DNA from: Leptotrichia sp. HSP-342 | GTDB lineage: Bacteria > Fusobacteriota > Fusobacteriia > Fusobacteriales > Leptotrichiaceae | Assembly (NCBI RefSeq): GCF_041199995.1 | Contig: NZ_CP165646.1 | Span: forward strand, 2,046,001 to 2,110,000 | Direction: 5' to 3' | DNA: 64,000 nucleotides | In this document: piece by piece, positions 46,468 to 56,031 of the stretch | Position numbering within the stretch: position 1 is the first letter of the stretch | How the letters are laid out: every line of letters begins with the position of its first letter | Notes under the pieces: generated by a model | The model's database searches: none | What the model saw: only the letters and a program-made list of their open reading frames with translations | What the model was told of the DNA's origin: nothing | Position numbers and translations under genes: made by a program

Positions 46468-46833
46468 CTATTCCCCAACATTTTCATCAATTTCAATATT
46501 TTTATCATTTACCCCATTGTAAAAATCATCCAATCTGTAATATTCTCTTGCATCCTTACTAAATACGCTAATAATCAAATCCCCAGCATCAATTAAAACC
46601 CAGTTTGCCTCATCAAGTCCTTCCACACTTTTCACATTCTCAAGGCTTTTCTTTATATCAGTTGCTATTGCCTCAATATTTCTAGAAGAACTCCCAGTAC
46701 ATAAAATTGAATAATCAAAAAACGGAGATTTCCCTCTCATATCATATACCTTTATATCCTGTGCTTTCTTATCTTCCATAATATTAATTATCTCTTGAAC
46801 TTCTTTTTCATAATTATTACTTATTTCACTCAT
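46468..46833 (-). CDS. rsfS: Ribosomal silencing factor RsfS
   Basis: A small protein (121 residues) of the RsfS/DUF143 family that binds L14 and blocks subunit joining when nutrients are low. Family phrases are KAQDIKVYDMRGKSPFFDYS, ICTGSSSRNIEAIATDI, WVLIDAGDLIISVFSKDARE and YYRLDDFYNG. It lies 62 bases upstream of mrdA on the same strand, a common neighbour relation. Confidence 0.95.
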   Translation of the reverse strand: MSEISNNYEKEVQEIINIMEDKKAQDIKVYDMRGKSPFFDYSILCTGSSSRNIEAIATDIKKSLENVKSVEGLDEANWVLIDAGDLIISVFSKDAREYYRLDDFYNGVNDKNIEIDENVGE

Positions 46834-47019
46834 TCTAAAAATTTCCTTTCTTTATTATATTATTTTTATTTATTAAATCTATTTCAATTTTTTATTTTAA
46901 AATTTTTTAATTCATCAAAATTTCACAAAAAAATTATTACGATACCACTACTAAGGTATATTATATTATATATTTGACTAATTTTCAATTTATTTCTCAA
47001 TTTTTAGAAAAATAAAAAA

Positions 47020-47733
47020 TTATATATAAAAATTGGCAATAATACCACACACCACAATTGCCGCAGTTTCTGCTCTTAAAATACGTTTTCCTAGGCTAAT
47101 TTCTATTGCCTTGTTTTCTTTTAAAAAATTAACTTCCTCTTGGGTAATCCCACCTTCTGGACCAATTATGTATAAAATATTTTTATCTTCTTTTTTTATT
47201 ATTTCTGACAAAGGTTTTGATTCATCGCTATTTTCATAAGCAAAGATTATTTTATCGTATTTAGAATATTCGATTTCTACAAGTTTTTTCACAGGCGTAA
47301 TTTCAGTAAATTTTATTCCTCTGCACTGTTTTAGTGTTTCCCTTACAACTACGTCCCATTTTTCTTTTTTTTCATTAATTTTTACAACAACTCGTTCTGT
47401 CTTTAAAGGAATTATCTTATTTACACCGATTTCCGTCAGTTTCTGTATTGCCAGATTCATTTTATCATTTTTCAAAATTCCCATTGCAACATCAATATTT
47501 ACATTTAAAGAGTAGCTGTCTTCTTTTTTTTCCGATATTTTTACAGCAACTTCCTTTTTTGAGATTTCAATAATTTTTGTAAAATATTCATATTCACCAT
47601 TAATTATCCGTAATTCATCGCCTATATTTAGACGATAAACATTTTGGATATGATTGCAGTCTGATTTATCTTTTATCAGAATCTTTCCATTATTTTCATC
47701 AATATTTTCTTTTTCCGCTATTACTGTCAACAA
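47020..47733 (-). CDS. rsmE: 16S rRNA m3U1498 methyltransferase
   Basis: SPOUT-fold RNA methyltransferase, 237 residues, using S-adenosylmethionine to methylate U1498 of 16S rRNA. It shows an N-terminal PUA-like domain and a SPOUT knot with MGILKNDKMNLAIQKLTEIG, RGIKFTEITPV, LYIIGPEGGITQEEVNFLKE and SLGKRILRAETAAIVV. The latter two blocks form the methyl-donor pocket. It is a single gene between rsfS and ruvB, with a 129-base gap to the latter. Confidence 0.95.
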   Translation of the reverse strand: MLTVIAEKENIDENNGKILIKDKSDCNHIQNVYRLNIGDELRIINGEYEYFTKIIEISKKEVAVKISEKKEDSYSLNVNIDVAMGILKNDKMNLAIQKLTEIGVNKIIPLKTERVVVKINEKKEKWDVVVRETLKQCRGIKFTEITPVKKLVEIEYSKYDKIIFAYENSDESKPLSEIIKKEDKNILYIIGPEGGITQEEVNFLKENKAIEISLGKRILRAETAAIVVCGIIANFYI

Positions 47734-47862
47734 CAGTTTTTCACCTCATTTTTTTTACTTTTTATCATATTTTAACCCTATCTACATAAAAATTTTAAAG
47801 ATTTGAGCAGGCAAAAATAATCATAATTTTTAAGTCTTGTTTCAAAATAATATTATCACATT

Positions 47863-48873
47863 TTATTCTTTTTCACTAAATATTTTTTCAATTCCTAAAT
47901 GCTTATAGCCAAATTCGGTTACAACTCTACCACGTGGTGTTCTTTTTATAAACCCTATTTTTACCAAATATGGCTCATAAACTTCTTCTATCGTTCGTCT
48001 GTCTTCCCCAAGTAAAAGTGACAATGTTTCAATTCCAACAGGCCCTCCATTATACACATTTATAATTGAAAGCAGGATATTTCTATCTAATTCATCAAGT
48101 CCGTTATCGTCTACTCCCAAAAGCCTCAAAATACCATCAACGCTTTCTTTTTCCAAAACACCCGAACCTTCCACCAATGCAAAGTCTCTTGCTCTTTTTA
48201 AAAGCCTGTTTGCAATTCTAGGAGTTCCTCGGCTTCTTTTGGCGATTTCCGTAATTCCTTCTTCATCATACGAAATATTAAGAATATTTGCTCCTCTTCG
48301 TATAATTTCTTTCAATTCTTCTAATTGATAGTACTCCATTCTATGAGTAACTCCAAATCTGTCTCTAAGCGGTGTACTTAACTGTCCCGCCCTTGTTGTC
48401 GCACCGATTAGCGTAAATTGTGACAATTCTACACGAATACTTCTTGCAGACGGCCCTTTCCCGATAAGAATATCCAGTTCCCCATCTTCCATTGCAGGAT
48501 ACAAAATTTCCTCTACCGATGTATTCAATCTATGAATCTCATCAATAAACAAAATATCATTTTCCTCCAAAGAAGTCAAAATAGCCGCTAAATCTCCCGC
48601 TTTCTCCAGTACAGGCCCTGTCGTTATCTTCAAGTTCACTCCCATTTCTGTGGCAATAACTCCTGCAAGCGTAGTTTTTCCCAATCCTGGAGGCCCATAC
48701 AATAAAATATGATCAAGCGATTCATTCCTCATTTTAGCAGCTTTTATAAATATATTCATTTTTTCTTTCAAATCTTGCTGGCCAATATATTCCTTAAAAG
48801 TTTTTGGCCGTAAACTTCTTTGAATATTGTCCTCCCCTAATTCCTTTGGTTCCAATATTCTTTCCTCATTCAT
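47863..48873 (-). CDS. ruvB: Holliday junction helicase RuvB
   Basis: AAA+ branch-migration motor, 336 residues, working with RuvA and RuvC in recombination. Walker [16 protein letters not shown], Walker [11 protein letters not shown], sensor 1 IGATTRAG, and arginine finger region [14 protein letters not shown]-terminal winged helix with [16 protein letters not shown]. ruvA and ruvC are not adjacent. The gene is preceded upstream by a 565-base intergenic region that holds a hairpin repeat. Confidence 0.98.
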   Translation of the reverse strand: MNEERILEPKELGEDNIQRSLRPKTFKEYIGQQDLKEKMNIFIKAAKMRNESLDHILLYGPPGLGKTTLAGVIATEMGVNLKITTGPVLEKAGDLAAILTSLEENDILFIDEIHRLNTSVEEILYPAMEDGELDILIGKGPSARSIRVELSQFTLIGATTRAGQLSTPLRDRFGVTHRMEYYQLEELKEIIRRGANILNISYDEEGITEIAKRSRGTPRIANRLLKRARDFALVEGSGVLEKESVDGILRLLGVDDNGLDELDRNILLSIINVYNGGPVGIETLSLLLGEDRRTIEEVYEPYLVKIGFIKRTPRGRVVTEFGYKHLGIEKIFSEKE

Positions 48874-49438
48874 TCCTTCTCCTCAATATTTTTCTTTTAT
48901 TCATCTAAACTTTCTCTATTTCATAAATTAATTCTTTAAATACTCTAGTTTAGTTATTTTTATTTAAATTTTATAAAAAGAATTCTTGTTAATAGATATT
49001 TTTTCTATATTTTACATGTTATTTCTTTTCTAAATTACAAGGATATATCCTTTTTTTCACAATAATGATTAATTTAATACGATTAACTAGTTATAACCTA
49101 ATACTAATGACAAAAGTTCCACGAACTCTCCCTGCTTCTCGAATTTTAATCTTATAACAAAAATTTTTATGATTATTAAAATAATAAATTTATCTATTGA
49201 ATCTTTATCAAAATAATTGTTATGATTAAACATAAAGTGTCGTGATTTTTTGGAAATAAAAATTACTGTTTGAGCGAAGCGAGTTTAATTTTTATTTTCA
49301 GAAAATGCTTAGACGAGCCGGGATTGCAAAGGGGATGGCGACTGTTCCCCTTTGCTTTATAAAAAAGAAATAATAAAAAAATCATAGAAAAAACATTTAT
49401 TAACCAAAATACTCTAAAATAAAATTTTAAAATATTCT
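48874..49438. other. Intergenic region upstream of ruvB with a structured element
   Basis: A 565-base gap with no convincing reading frame. It holds the hairpin element described separately (49237-49320) and a second perfect 9-bp stem, GCAAAGGGG (49326-49334) with CCCCTTTGC (49347-49355), followed by a modest T/A-rich tract that could terminate a transcript. Around 49090-49110 is the sequence TATAACCTAATACTAA, which recurs (ATAACCTAATACTAA) near 19750. Confidence 0.55.
49237..49320 (+). repeat. Hairpin element, copy A
   Basis: AAATAAAAATT (49254-49264) pairs with AATTTTTATTT (49287-49297) around the 22-base loop 49265-49286, which begins ACTGTTTGAGC and ends GCGAGTTT. The stem is followed by AGAAAATGCTTAGACGAGCC. 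Copy B is near 55.7 kb. Confidence 0.65.
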
Positions 49439-50077
49439 TTATATCTGTTTTAATAATAACATTATAAAAAACTGAAATAATGCAATTATTCCTCCTAATA
49501 CCCCACCGATAATCTCAATATGTTTCAATTCATTTTTAGACACAGACAAAATAATTTTTTCCATTTCTTCTAATGAAAAATTTTTCATTTTTTCAAGCAT
49601 AATTTCTTTAAAATTTATTTTGTCTTCTGCGATTTTTATTATTTCTTCCACTATTTCCTCTTTATTTTCCAAAATGGACTTTTTAAAGTATGATTTTATT
49701 TTTTCAATTAACGAATCATTTAAAAACATCTTTAATAGCGGATTTTTTTCTAACACACTATTTTTAAGCTTTTCTCCTATGACTTTATCAAGCAGTTTAT
49801 CTAAAACATCATCATTAATAATATTGCTATCTTTTAACTTTGCTGTAATATGCTCTACTGAAATTAGTTCTTTTTCAATTGTTTCAGCGAGATTTTCTGA
49901 TATTCTGTCCCTATTTTTAGGGATTAGTCCCTGTATTTTAAAAAACAGCAGGTTTACTTCCTTATAAGGTCTAAATAACAATTTTATTGCCAGATAATTC
50001 GTAAACCATCCTATAAGAGTTCCAACAAAAACCATTATAGCCAGCTGTATTAATAAATTTCCCAATTTTTCCTCCAT
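49439..50077 (-). CDS. DUF445 family membrane protein
   Basis: Membrane protein of 212 residues. A first helix with the family motif GTLIGWFTNYLAIKLLFRPY (about 18-37) and a C-terminal helix (GGVLGGIIALFQFFIMLL) flank a helical, charged middle. This is DUF445 (YheB-type), whose function is unknown. The start may be TTG 50065: GGAGG overlaps the first codons of the ATG frame and is well spaced to that TTG. Confidence 0.83.
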   Translation of the reverse strand: MEEKLGNLLIQLAIMVFVGTLIGWFTNYLAIKLLFRPYKEVNLLFFKIQGLIPKNRDRISENLAETIEKELISVEHITAKLKDSNIINDDVLDKLLDKVIGEKLKNSVLEKNPLLKMFLNDSLIEKIKSYFKKSILENKEEIVEEIIKIAEDKINFKEIMLEKMKNFSLEEMEKIILSVSKNELKHIEIIGGVLGGIIALFQFFIMLLLKQI

Positions 50078-50193
50078 ATTTATAACTATGAATAATTTTA
50101 CAGTAATTTATTTAAAATTGATATCAAAAGTTATAATTTTTATTCAAACTATAGATTTTCTCAATTTTATTAATTTATTTTTTAAAGTTAAAA

Positions 50194-50616
50194 TTAACCA
50201 ACTATTGCTTTTCCATATTCCTTGCATTTCTCAATTTTTTCATCGTCATCAACAGCCAGATGAATTATAAGACCATCATTTACAGTAGAAAATCCTTCAT
50301 TTATCATTTCTTCACGCCAAGTTTCCATCCAACCACCTTGTCCCCAGTCATAAGAGCCGAAAAGCCCAACTGTTTTCCCGATAATCTGTTCTTTTATCCC
50401 TTCAAAGAATTCAACCATTTCTGGTGCAATTTCTTCTGCACCGACAGCAGGCGATCCAAATGCTACAAAATCAGCATTGATTGCACTTTCGTCAGCTTCT
50501 TCTACATTTATCAATTTTACATCAGCTCCAGCATTTTCTGCTCCTTCACCAATGTATTTTGCCATATCTGCAGTATTTCCAGTACCTGTGTAATAAATTA
50601 TATTTAATGTTGCCAT
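50194..50616 (-). CDS. Flavodoxin
   Basis: Short-chain flavodoxin, 140 residues, an FMN electron carrier. FMN phosphate loop YYTGTGNTADMA at the N-terminus, the FMN-contact loops GSPAVGAEEI (about 55) and GSYDWGQGGWMETW (about 87), the last with the typical aromatic. It would take over ferredoxin duties under low iron. It lies downstream of ackA on the same strand with a hairpin between, so it is likely its own unit. Confidence 0.94.
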   Translation of the reverse strand: MATLNIIYYTGTGNTADMAKYIGEGAENAGADVKLINVEEADESAINADFVAFGSPAVGAEEIAPEMVEFFEGIKEQIIGKTVGLFGSYDWGQGGWMETWREEMINEGFSTVNDGLIIHLAVDDDEKIEKCKEYGKAIVG

Positions 50617-50649
50617 TGTTTTCCTTTCTTTGATTGTAAATTATTGTAA

Positions 50650-50671
50650 AGCCAAACCCTGAAGTTTGGCT
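50650..50671 (-). terminator. Hairpin after ackA
   Basis: AGCCAAAC pairs with GTTTGGCT around a six-base loop, 10 bases past the ackA stop. The T run is weak, so its strength is uncertain. Confidence 0.55.
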
Positions 50672-50681
50672 ATCTGTATTT

Positions 50682-51878
50682 TTATTTTGTTAATCTATAA
50701 GTATCTCTTGCAATTACAAGCTCTTCTGCTGTTTCAATCTTGTAAATTTTAACTAATGAATTTTTTGTTGATAACTCTACATTTCCTGGTAATCTTTGTG
50801 CATTTTTTTCTTCATCAAGTTCGATTCCAAAGTATGAAAGCGATTCACATATATGTTTTTTCACTCCAACTGAATTTTCTCCAATTCCACCAGTAAAGGC
50901 AATTGCATCAACACCATTCATTGCTGCAACATAAGCTCCAATATAAAGTTGTATTCTATAGCAGAACATTTCATAAGCCAATTGAGCCTTTTCATTTCCG
51001 TTTCTTCTTGCTGTATCTAAATCACGAAAATCTGAACTTTCTCCAAATATTCCTAAAATCCCAGACTGTTTATTCATTCTATTGTTCATTTCATCCAAAG
51101 AGAGTTCTCTTTTTCTCATAACATAAATAACAGAGGCTGGATCTACATCTCCTGTTCTTGTTCCCATCATAACTCCTGCAAGCGGTGTCATTCCCATTGA
51201 TGTATCTACGACTTTACCATTTTGAACTGCTGAAATGCTTGCTCCATTTCCAAGGTGACAAACTATAATTTTAGAATCTTCTTTTCCTAACATTTCTCTT
51301 GCCACTTCACTTACATATCTGTGAGAAGTCCCATGAAATCCATATTTTCTAACTTTCAAGTCAGTATAGTCTTCATAAGGATATGGATACATATACGCTT
51401 TTCCTGGCATTGTTTGATGGAAAGCCGTGTCAAATACAACCACGTTCTTTTTACCGGGAAGCAATTTTTGGACAACTTTTATTCCCATTATATGTGCTGG
51501 ATTATGTAAAGGTGCAAGCGGTGCTATTTCCTCAAGGTTTTTTATAACTTCGTCATCTACAATTACAGATTTTTCATAGTATTCTCCACCGTGGACAATT
51601 CTATGTCCTATTGAATCTATTTCATCCACGCTTGAAATTACCCCTATTTTCTCATCTTGAAGCGTTTTTAGAATCAATTCTACCGCAACTGTATGGTTTT
51701 CCATCGGAACTTCCATTTTATCAATTTTTTCTCCAGTAAGCAGATTTTTATAACTGAAAATAGGATTTGCAATTCCTATTCTTTCACAATTTCCTTTAGC
51801 TAATGACTGCTCATTTGTCATGTCAATAAGTTCAAATTTTGCTGATGAACTCCCACAATTTATTACCAAAATTTTCAT
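50682..51878 (-). CDS. ackA: Acetate kinase
   Basis: Cytoplasmic ASKHA-fold kinase, 398 residues, forming ATP and acetate from acetyl phosphate. N-terminal NCGSSSAKFELID, the substrate-site SIGHRIVHGGEYY, VFDTAFHQTMP, the HGTSHRYVS block, CHLGNGASISA and FTGGIGENSV. It lies just downstream of pta (gap 42 bases), the standard pair for acetate fermentation. Confidence 0.98.
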   Translation of the reverse strand: MKILVINCGSSSAKFELIDMTNEQSLAKGNCERIGIANPIFSYKNLLTGEKIDKMEVPMENHTVAVELILKTLQDEKIGVISSVDEIDSIGHRIVHGGEYYEKSVIVDDEVIKNLEEIAPLAPLHNPAHIMGIKVVQKLLPGKKNVVVFDTAFHQTMPGKAYMYPYPYEDYTDLKVRKYGFHGTSHRYVSEVAREMLGKEDSKIIVCHLGNGASISAVQNGKVVDTSMGMTPLAGVMMGTRTGDVDPASVIYVMRKRELSLDEMNNRMNKQSGILGIFGESSDFRDLDTARRNGNEKAQLAYEMFCYRIQLYIGAYVAAMNGVDAIAFTGGIGENSVGVKKHICESLSYFGIELDEEKNAQRLPGNVELSTKNSLVKIYKIETAEELVIARDTYRLTK

Positions 51879-51920
51879 AAATTTCCCTCCAAATTTTTTG
51901 TTTGTATTTTTATTTATGTT

Positions 51921-52925
51921 TTACATTTCTGATTCAACAGCAGTAATTGCAACAACTTCTACAATATCTTCCACGCTACATCCTCTTGAAAGATCGTGAA
52001 CTGGACGTGCCAATCCTTGAATTAAAGGCCCTAATGCTTTTGCCTTAGCCAATCTCTGTGTTAATTTATAACCGATATTTCCTGAATCTAAGTCAGGGAA
52101 AATCAATACATTTGCCTGTCCTGCCACTTTTGATCCAGGTGCTTTTGCAGCAGCCACTTCTGGCACAATCGCAGCATCAAGCTGTAATTCTCCATCAAAG
52201 TCAAAATCAACATTTCTAACTTTTAAAATTTCGATAGCTTCTCTAACTTTGCTTACAGACACTCCGTCTGCACTCCCTTTTGTAGAAAATGACAGAAATG
52301 CCACTTTAGGTTCTTTTATTCCAGCAGTAAATCTAGCTTTTTCTGCTGCAGAAATAGCAATATCAGCAAGCTGCATAGCAGTAGGACTAGGTATTACCCC
52401 ACCATCTGAATACACAAGAGTACCATTATCTCCAAACTCAAGCGTATCTGTTATCATAATGAACGAACTTGATACTGTCTTTAGCCCTTCCTTTGGTCCA
52501 ATTATGTGAATTGCCGCTCTTAGGACATGAGCTGTTGGCGAAGATGAACCTGCTACCATTCCATCCACTCTTCCTTGATGTACAAGCATTGCCGCAAAAT
52601 ATCTTGGATCCGACATAAGTGTTGCTTTTGCAGTTTCTAACGTCATACCTTTTTTTTCTCTTCTTTTTCTCAAAAGTTCTGACATAGCATCAATTGTTGC
52701 ACACGAATCAGGATTATAGAAAATCGCTCCTTCCAATGAAACTCCCAGTTCAGCCGCTTTTTCCTTTAACTTTTTCTCATCTCCAACCAGTGCTATTTTT
52801 GCAATTCCTTCATTAATGATTTTTTCTGTCGCCCGCAAAACTCTTTCATCTTCTGTTTCAGGTAAAATGATTGTCTTGTTCAGTTTTTTTGCTTTTTCTT
52901 TTAATTCATTTGCTAATGTGTTCAT
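51921..52925 (-). CDS. pta: Phosphate acetyltransferase
   Basis: Cytoplasmic enzyme of 334 residues (short, single-domain Pta), converting acetyl-CoA and phosphate to acetyl phosphate, which AckA uses to make ATP. Visible family phrases: ILPETEDERVLRATEKII, VDGMVAGSSSPTAHVLRAAI, VYSDGGVIPSPTA, FSTKGSADGVSVSKVREAIE and LIFPDLDSGNIGYKLTQRL. It lacks the N-terminal DRTGG regulatory domain of long Pta. Confidence 0.97.
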   Translation of the reverse strand: MNTLANELKEKAKKLNKTIILPETEDERVLRATEKIINEGIAKIALVGDEKKLKEKAAELGVSLEGAIFYNPDSCATIDAMSELLRKRREKKGMTLETAKATLMSDPRYFAAMLVHQGRVDGMVAGSSSPTAHVLRAAIHIIGPKEGLKTVSSSFIMITDTLEFGDNGTLVYSDGGVIPSPTAMQLADIAISAAEKARFTAGIKEPKVAFLSFSTKGSADGVSVSKVREAIEILKVRNVDFDFDGELQLDAAIVPEVAAAKAPGSKVAGQANVLIFPDLDSGNIGYKLTQRLAKAKALGPLIQGLARPVHDLSRGCSVEDIVEVVAITAVESEM

Positions 52926-52958
52926 AATTTCCTCTCCTTTTCAATTTTCTTTTTTTTA

Positions 52959-54158
52959 TTAATCAAACATAGCTTCAACAAATTCCTTTGTATCAAATTC
53001 CCGCAAATCCTCTATTCCTTCTCCGACACCTATAAATTTAATCGGTTTTTTCAGCTCTTCTGTAATTGGGAAAATAATCCCTCCTTTTGCTGTTCCGTCA
53101 AATTTTGTCAAGATAATTCCTGTCAAATCTACGATTTCATTAAATATTCTAGCCTGTTCCAATCCATTCTGCCCAGTTGTGCTATCAATCACAAGCAAAG
53201 TTTCAAAGTCCGTTTCTCCAGACTGTTCACGTATAATTTTGTTTATTTTTTCAAGCTCCTTCATCAAATCACGTTTATTGTGGAGTCTTCCAGCTGTATC
53301 CAGTATCGCCACATCAAATCCACGATTTTTAGCAGTTTTTACTGTATCAAAAATTACAGCCGCAGGATCGCTCCCATGTGCCTGTTTTACAACTTCCACT
53401 CCAGTCCGTTTTCCCCATTCCTCAACTTGCTCAATCGCAGCGGCTCTAAATGTATCTCCAGCCCCAATGATAACCTTTTTCCCGCTATCCTTCAATTTTT
53501 TTGCAATTTTACCAATGGAAGTAGTCTTCCCAACACCATTTACTCCAACAACCAAAAGGATATTAAGTTTTCCATCCTGTAATTTTAATTTTGTGCTGCT
53601 TTCATCATTGTAAATAAGTTTTGCTTTAAGCAATTCCTTTAGTTCATCGTAAATTTGCTCCGACGTTTTCAGTTTTTTTCGTGAAACTGATTTTTCCAGC
53701 TCCTCCACAAGCTGCATTGTCATATTCATTCCAATATCTGACTGAATAAGCAACTCTTCCAGCTCCTCGTACAAATCGTCATCTATCGCTTTACCCAAAA
53801 GCATTTCCTTCAGTTTTCCAAAAAATCCTTTTTTTGGAGTTGCCAGCCTATCTTTTAAAGGCTTTAATTTAAGTTTGCTTTTTGTTTTTTCATCTGATGT
53901 TTCTTCTATTTTTTCTATTTTTGTACCTTCATTTTTTTCTTTTCCAATTTCAAAGCTTTTTTCATTATTTTCAGTTTTTTTAACATTTTTCCCTAAGATT
54001 TCTTCAGCTGTTTCTTTTATTTCCTTTTCAGTTTCAGCCTTAATTTTATCTATTTCACTTTGACTATCCTCAATTTCTTTTTCTATTTGGTTTTCCAAAG
54101 TGTCCTTCTGTTCTTCATCTTTTTTCTTTTTTCCAAATTTAAAAAAATTTTTCAGCAT
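52959..54158 (-). CDS. ftsY: Signal recognition particle receptor FtsY
   Basis: GTPase of the co-translational targeting pathway, 399 residues, bound at the inner membrane. A charged Glu/Lys-rich A domain (about 1-100) is followed by the N domain and the G domain with GVNGVGKTTSIGKIAKKL, GDTFRAAAIEQV, DTAGRLHNKRDLM and TKFDGTAKGG. Its start codon overlaps the tsaB stop (TAATG), so the two are translationally coupled. Confidence 0.97.
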   Translation of the reverse strand: MLKNFFKFGKKKKDEEQKDTLENQIEKEIEDSQSEIDKIKAETEKEIKETAEEILGKNVKKTENNEKSFEIGKEKNEGTKIEKIEETSDEKTKSKLKLKPLKDRLATPKKGFFGKLKEMLLGKAIDDDLYEELEELLIQSDIGMNMTMQLVEELEKSVSRKKLKTSEQIYDELKELLKAKLIYNDESSTKLKLQDGKLNILLVVGVNGVGKTTSIGKIAKKLKDSGKKVIIGAGDTFRAAAIEQVEEWGKRTGVEVVKQAHGSDPAAVIFDTVKTAKNRGFDVAILDTAGRLHNKRDLMKELEKINKIIREQSGETDFETLLVIDSTTGQNGLEQARIFNEIVDLTGIILTKFDGTAKGGIIFPITEELKKPIKFIGVGEGIEDLREFDTKEFVEAMFD

Positions 54159-54898
54159 TATTTTTTATCCCTTTCCGCTTGTGATTTTTCCAGATAATCT
54201 GGTTTCAGATTAAAAATATCAGTCTTTCTTATCACACCAGCATTTTCCAAATTTTTATCTAAAAGCATCTGCACAAATGTCATCGTATTAATTGCTAAAT
54301 TCTTATCTTCAAATATTTTTACACAATTTCCCAATTTATCCAATATTTTAGCCTTATAATTAAAAACTGCATCTCCAATTAGATAAACTTTTTTATTATT
54401 TTCCTTATTTTCTATTATTTCCTCAATTACATTGTCAAGTTTTGCAACTTCATAATTTTTTATTAATTTCAATTTATTTTCACTTAAAGTTTCATAACCC
54501 GCACAATAAATCTTTTCCTTTCGTGAATCAATCATAGAATATATTTTCACATCTTCATCATTTCTCAAACTTATTTTCAAATTATAATACCCTTGAAATC
54601 CAAGTGCATCCAACTCATTCACCTCATAAAAATTCACATTTCGTCCAAAAAAAAGACCCTTTACAACTGAAATTGCTATTCTAACACCCGTAAATGAACC
54701 AGGTCCTATCGAAACAATTACATTTTCAATTTCATCTAGCTTTTTCCCTGTCCATTTCAAAAGGCTGTCAATCTGCTCCAAAATCGTAGTAGAATGTGTT
54801 TTTGCCATTTCCACATGTATTTCCCCCAGCAGTTTATCTTTTTCATAAAGCGACAATCCAGCCAGCTTAGTTGTAGTCGTTATCGCAAATATCAACAT
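54158..54898 (-). CDS. tsaB: tRNA t6A synthesis protein TsaB
   Basis: ASKHA-fold partner of TsaD, TsaC and TsaE in making N6-threonylcarbamoyladenosine on ANN-decoding tRNAs; about 246 residues. Typical phrases are FAITTTTKLAGLSLYEKDKL, HSTTILEQIDSLL, NVIVSIGPGSFTGVRIA and GLFFGRNVNFYEVNELDALG. The ATG at 54898 has GGAG at proper spacing, better than the ATG 12 bases earlier. tsaE is 143 bases upstream; tsaD is not in the window. Confidence 0.93.
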   Translation of the reverse strand: MLIFAITTTTKLAGLSLYEKDKLLGEIHVEMAKTHSTTILEQIDSLLKWTGKKLDEIENVIVSIGPGSFTGVRIAISVVKGLFFGRNVNFYEVNELDALGFQGYYNLKISLRNDEDVKIYSMIDSRKEKIYCAGYETLSENKLKLIKNYEVAKLDNVIEEIIENKENNKKVYLIGDAVFNYKAKILDKLGNCVKIFEDKNLAINTMTFVQMLLDKNLENAGVIRKTDIFNLKPDYLEKSQAERDKK

Positions 54899-55041
54899 AT
54901 TTTTCTCCATTTTTCAATTTTCTTCACTTTTACAATAAAACTTCTTTAAAATCAAATCCAATAATTAATATTCCGCTCAAAAACTAATTTCACTTAATCC
55001 AGTAATCAATTTAGTATAAAATCCAAATATTAAAAACTAAA

Positions 55042-55506
55042 TTATTCTATTTCAAAATCTATTTTTTTATCATTTTTAAGTGTATAAACAGAAACTTCAC
55101 GAGCCGTATCAGAATAATGATTTATCTCAACAAACACCGCATCCTCAGGCATTTCATCCAAAATCTTGTCCGCCCACTCAATAATCACAACACTCCCATC
55201 TTCCCCAATATAATCCTCAAACCCAATCTCATAAATCTCCTCAGAATCATTAATCCTATACACATCAAAATGATACACAGGCATATCTCCAGAACTATAC
55301 TCAATAACATAAGTAAATGTTGGACTTTTCACATTCTCTGTAACATTGTAACATTCACAAATCTTCTTAGTAAACGTAGTCTTCCCCGCTCCCAAATCTC
55401 CAATAAGTCCTAGACAGCCTCCATTTTTTAATTTTTCTGCTAAATTTTTGGCTAATTTATCTATCTCATTAAATGTTAATATCTTATTTTTCATAATTTT
55501 TCTCAT
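55042..55506 (-). CDS. tsaE: tRNA t6A synthesis ATPase TsaE
   Basis: Small P-loop ATPase, 154 residues, of the t6A-forming complex. Walker A GDLGAGKTTFTKKI (about 37-50), then SPTFTYVIEYSSG, the family block VYHFDVYRINDSEEIYEIGF, and VIIEWADKI near the C-terminal part. It lies upstream of tsaB and ftsY on the same strand. Start ATG 55506 or the one four codons later, both plausible. Confidence 0.95.
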   Translation of the reverse strand: MRKIMKNKILTFNEIDKLAKNLAEKLKNGGCLGLIGDLGAGKTTFTKKICECYNVTENVKSPTFTYVIEYSSGDMPVYHFDVYRINDSEEIYEIGFEDYIGEDGSVVIIEWADKILDEMPEDAVFVEINHYSDTAREVSVYTLKNDKKIDFEIE

Positions 55507-55533
55507 TTCTAAATATCAATTAAATTCTATTTT

Positions 55534-55839
55534 TATACTAAAGTCCATTTAAATAACGAATTTATTAAAAACTTTTCTAATTAAAGGATACAAACCTAAT
55601 ATTTTCAAATAATTAAAATATAATTTTCATTTTTTTTATATAGTCTAATTTAGCTAATCTGTCGGAGCATTTTTCTGTGCTGACAAAACTGTTTGAGCAT
55701 AGCGAGTTTTTTGTCAGTGCAGGAAAATGTCGTAGACTAGCCATAGGTTATTGCGTAGCAATCTTGCCATAATTTTAATTATCAGGATAAACCTTTATTG
55801 CAAGATAAGGTTTTGCGGCAATGAGCAATCCTACAAAAA
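55534..55839 (+). repeat. Left arm of inverted repeat around the rfaE2-like gene
   Basis: 55534-55560 matches the reverse complement of 56951-56977 at 26 of 27 positions. 55789-55839 matches the reverse complement of 56767-56817 at 47 of 51. A 14-base piece (55585-55598) matches 56812-56825. Confidence 0.8.
55661..55742 (+). repeat. Hairpin element, copy B
   Basis: GTGCTGACAAA (55677-55687) pairs with TTTGTCAGTGC (55710-55720), with two G-U pairs, around a loop starting ACTGTTTGAGC and continuing AGCGAGTTT. It is followed by GGAAAATGTCGTAGACTAGCC. The loop and flanks match copy A, but the stem sequence is different. Confidence 0.7.
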
Positions 55840-56031
55840 TAAAAAAGAAAAAACATAGTAATATGAAAAATATCTATTAATCAAAATATAAAAATAATTT
55901 AGTTGAATGATTATAAATTAGTTATTAAACAACCTTATTATAAAAATTTATTTTTATTTTTAAATGAAATTTAGTATTAAATAAAAATATATTTCAATAA
56001 CAAATATTTCTTCTATAATTTTTAAATTTTT

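Larger units (their letters stand above)
55507..56031. other. Intergenic region with inverted-repeat arm and inserted hairpin element
   Basis: A 525-base gap without a credible gene. It contains the left arm of an inverted repeat (55534-55560 and 55789-55839), and between them a 190-base segment (55599-55788) bounded by AAACCT on both sides and holding hairpin copy B. The rest (55840-56031) is AT-rich with nothing recognised. Confidence 0.6.
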
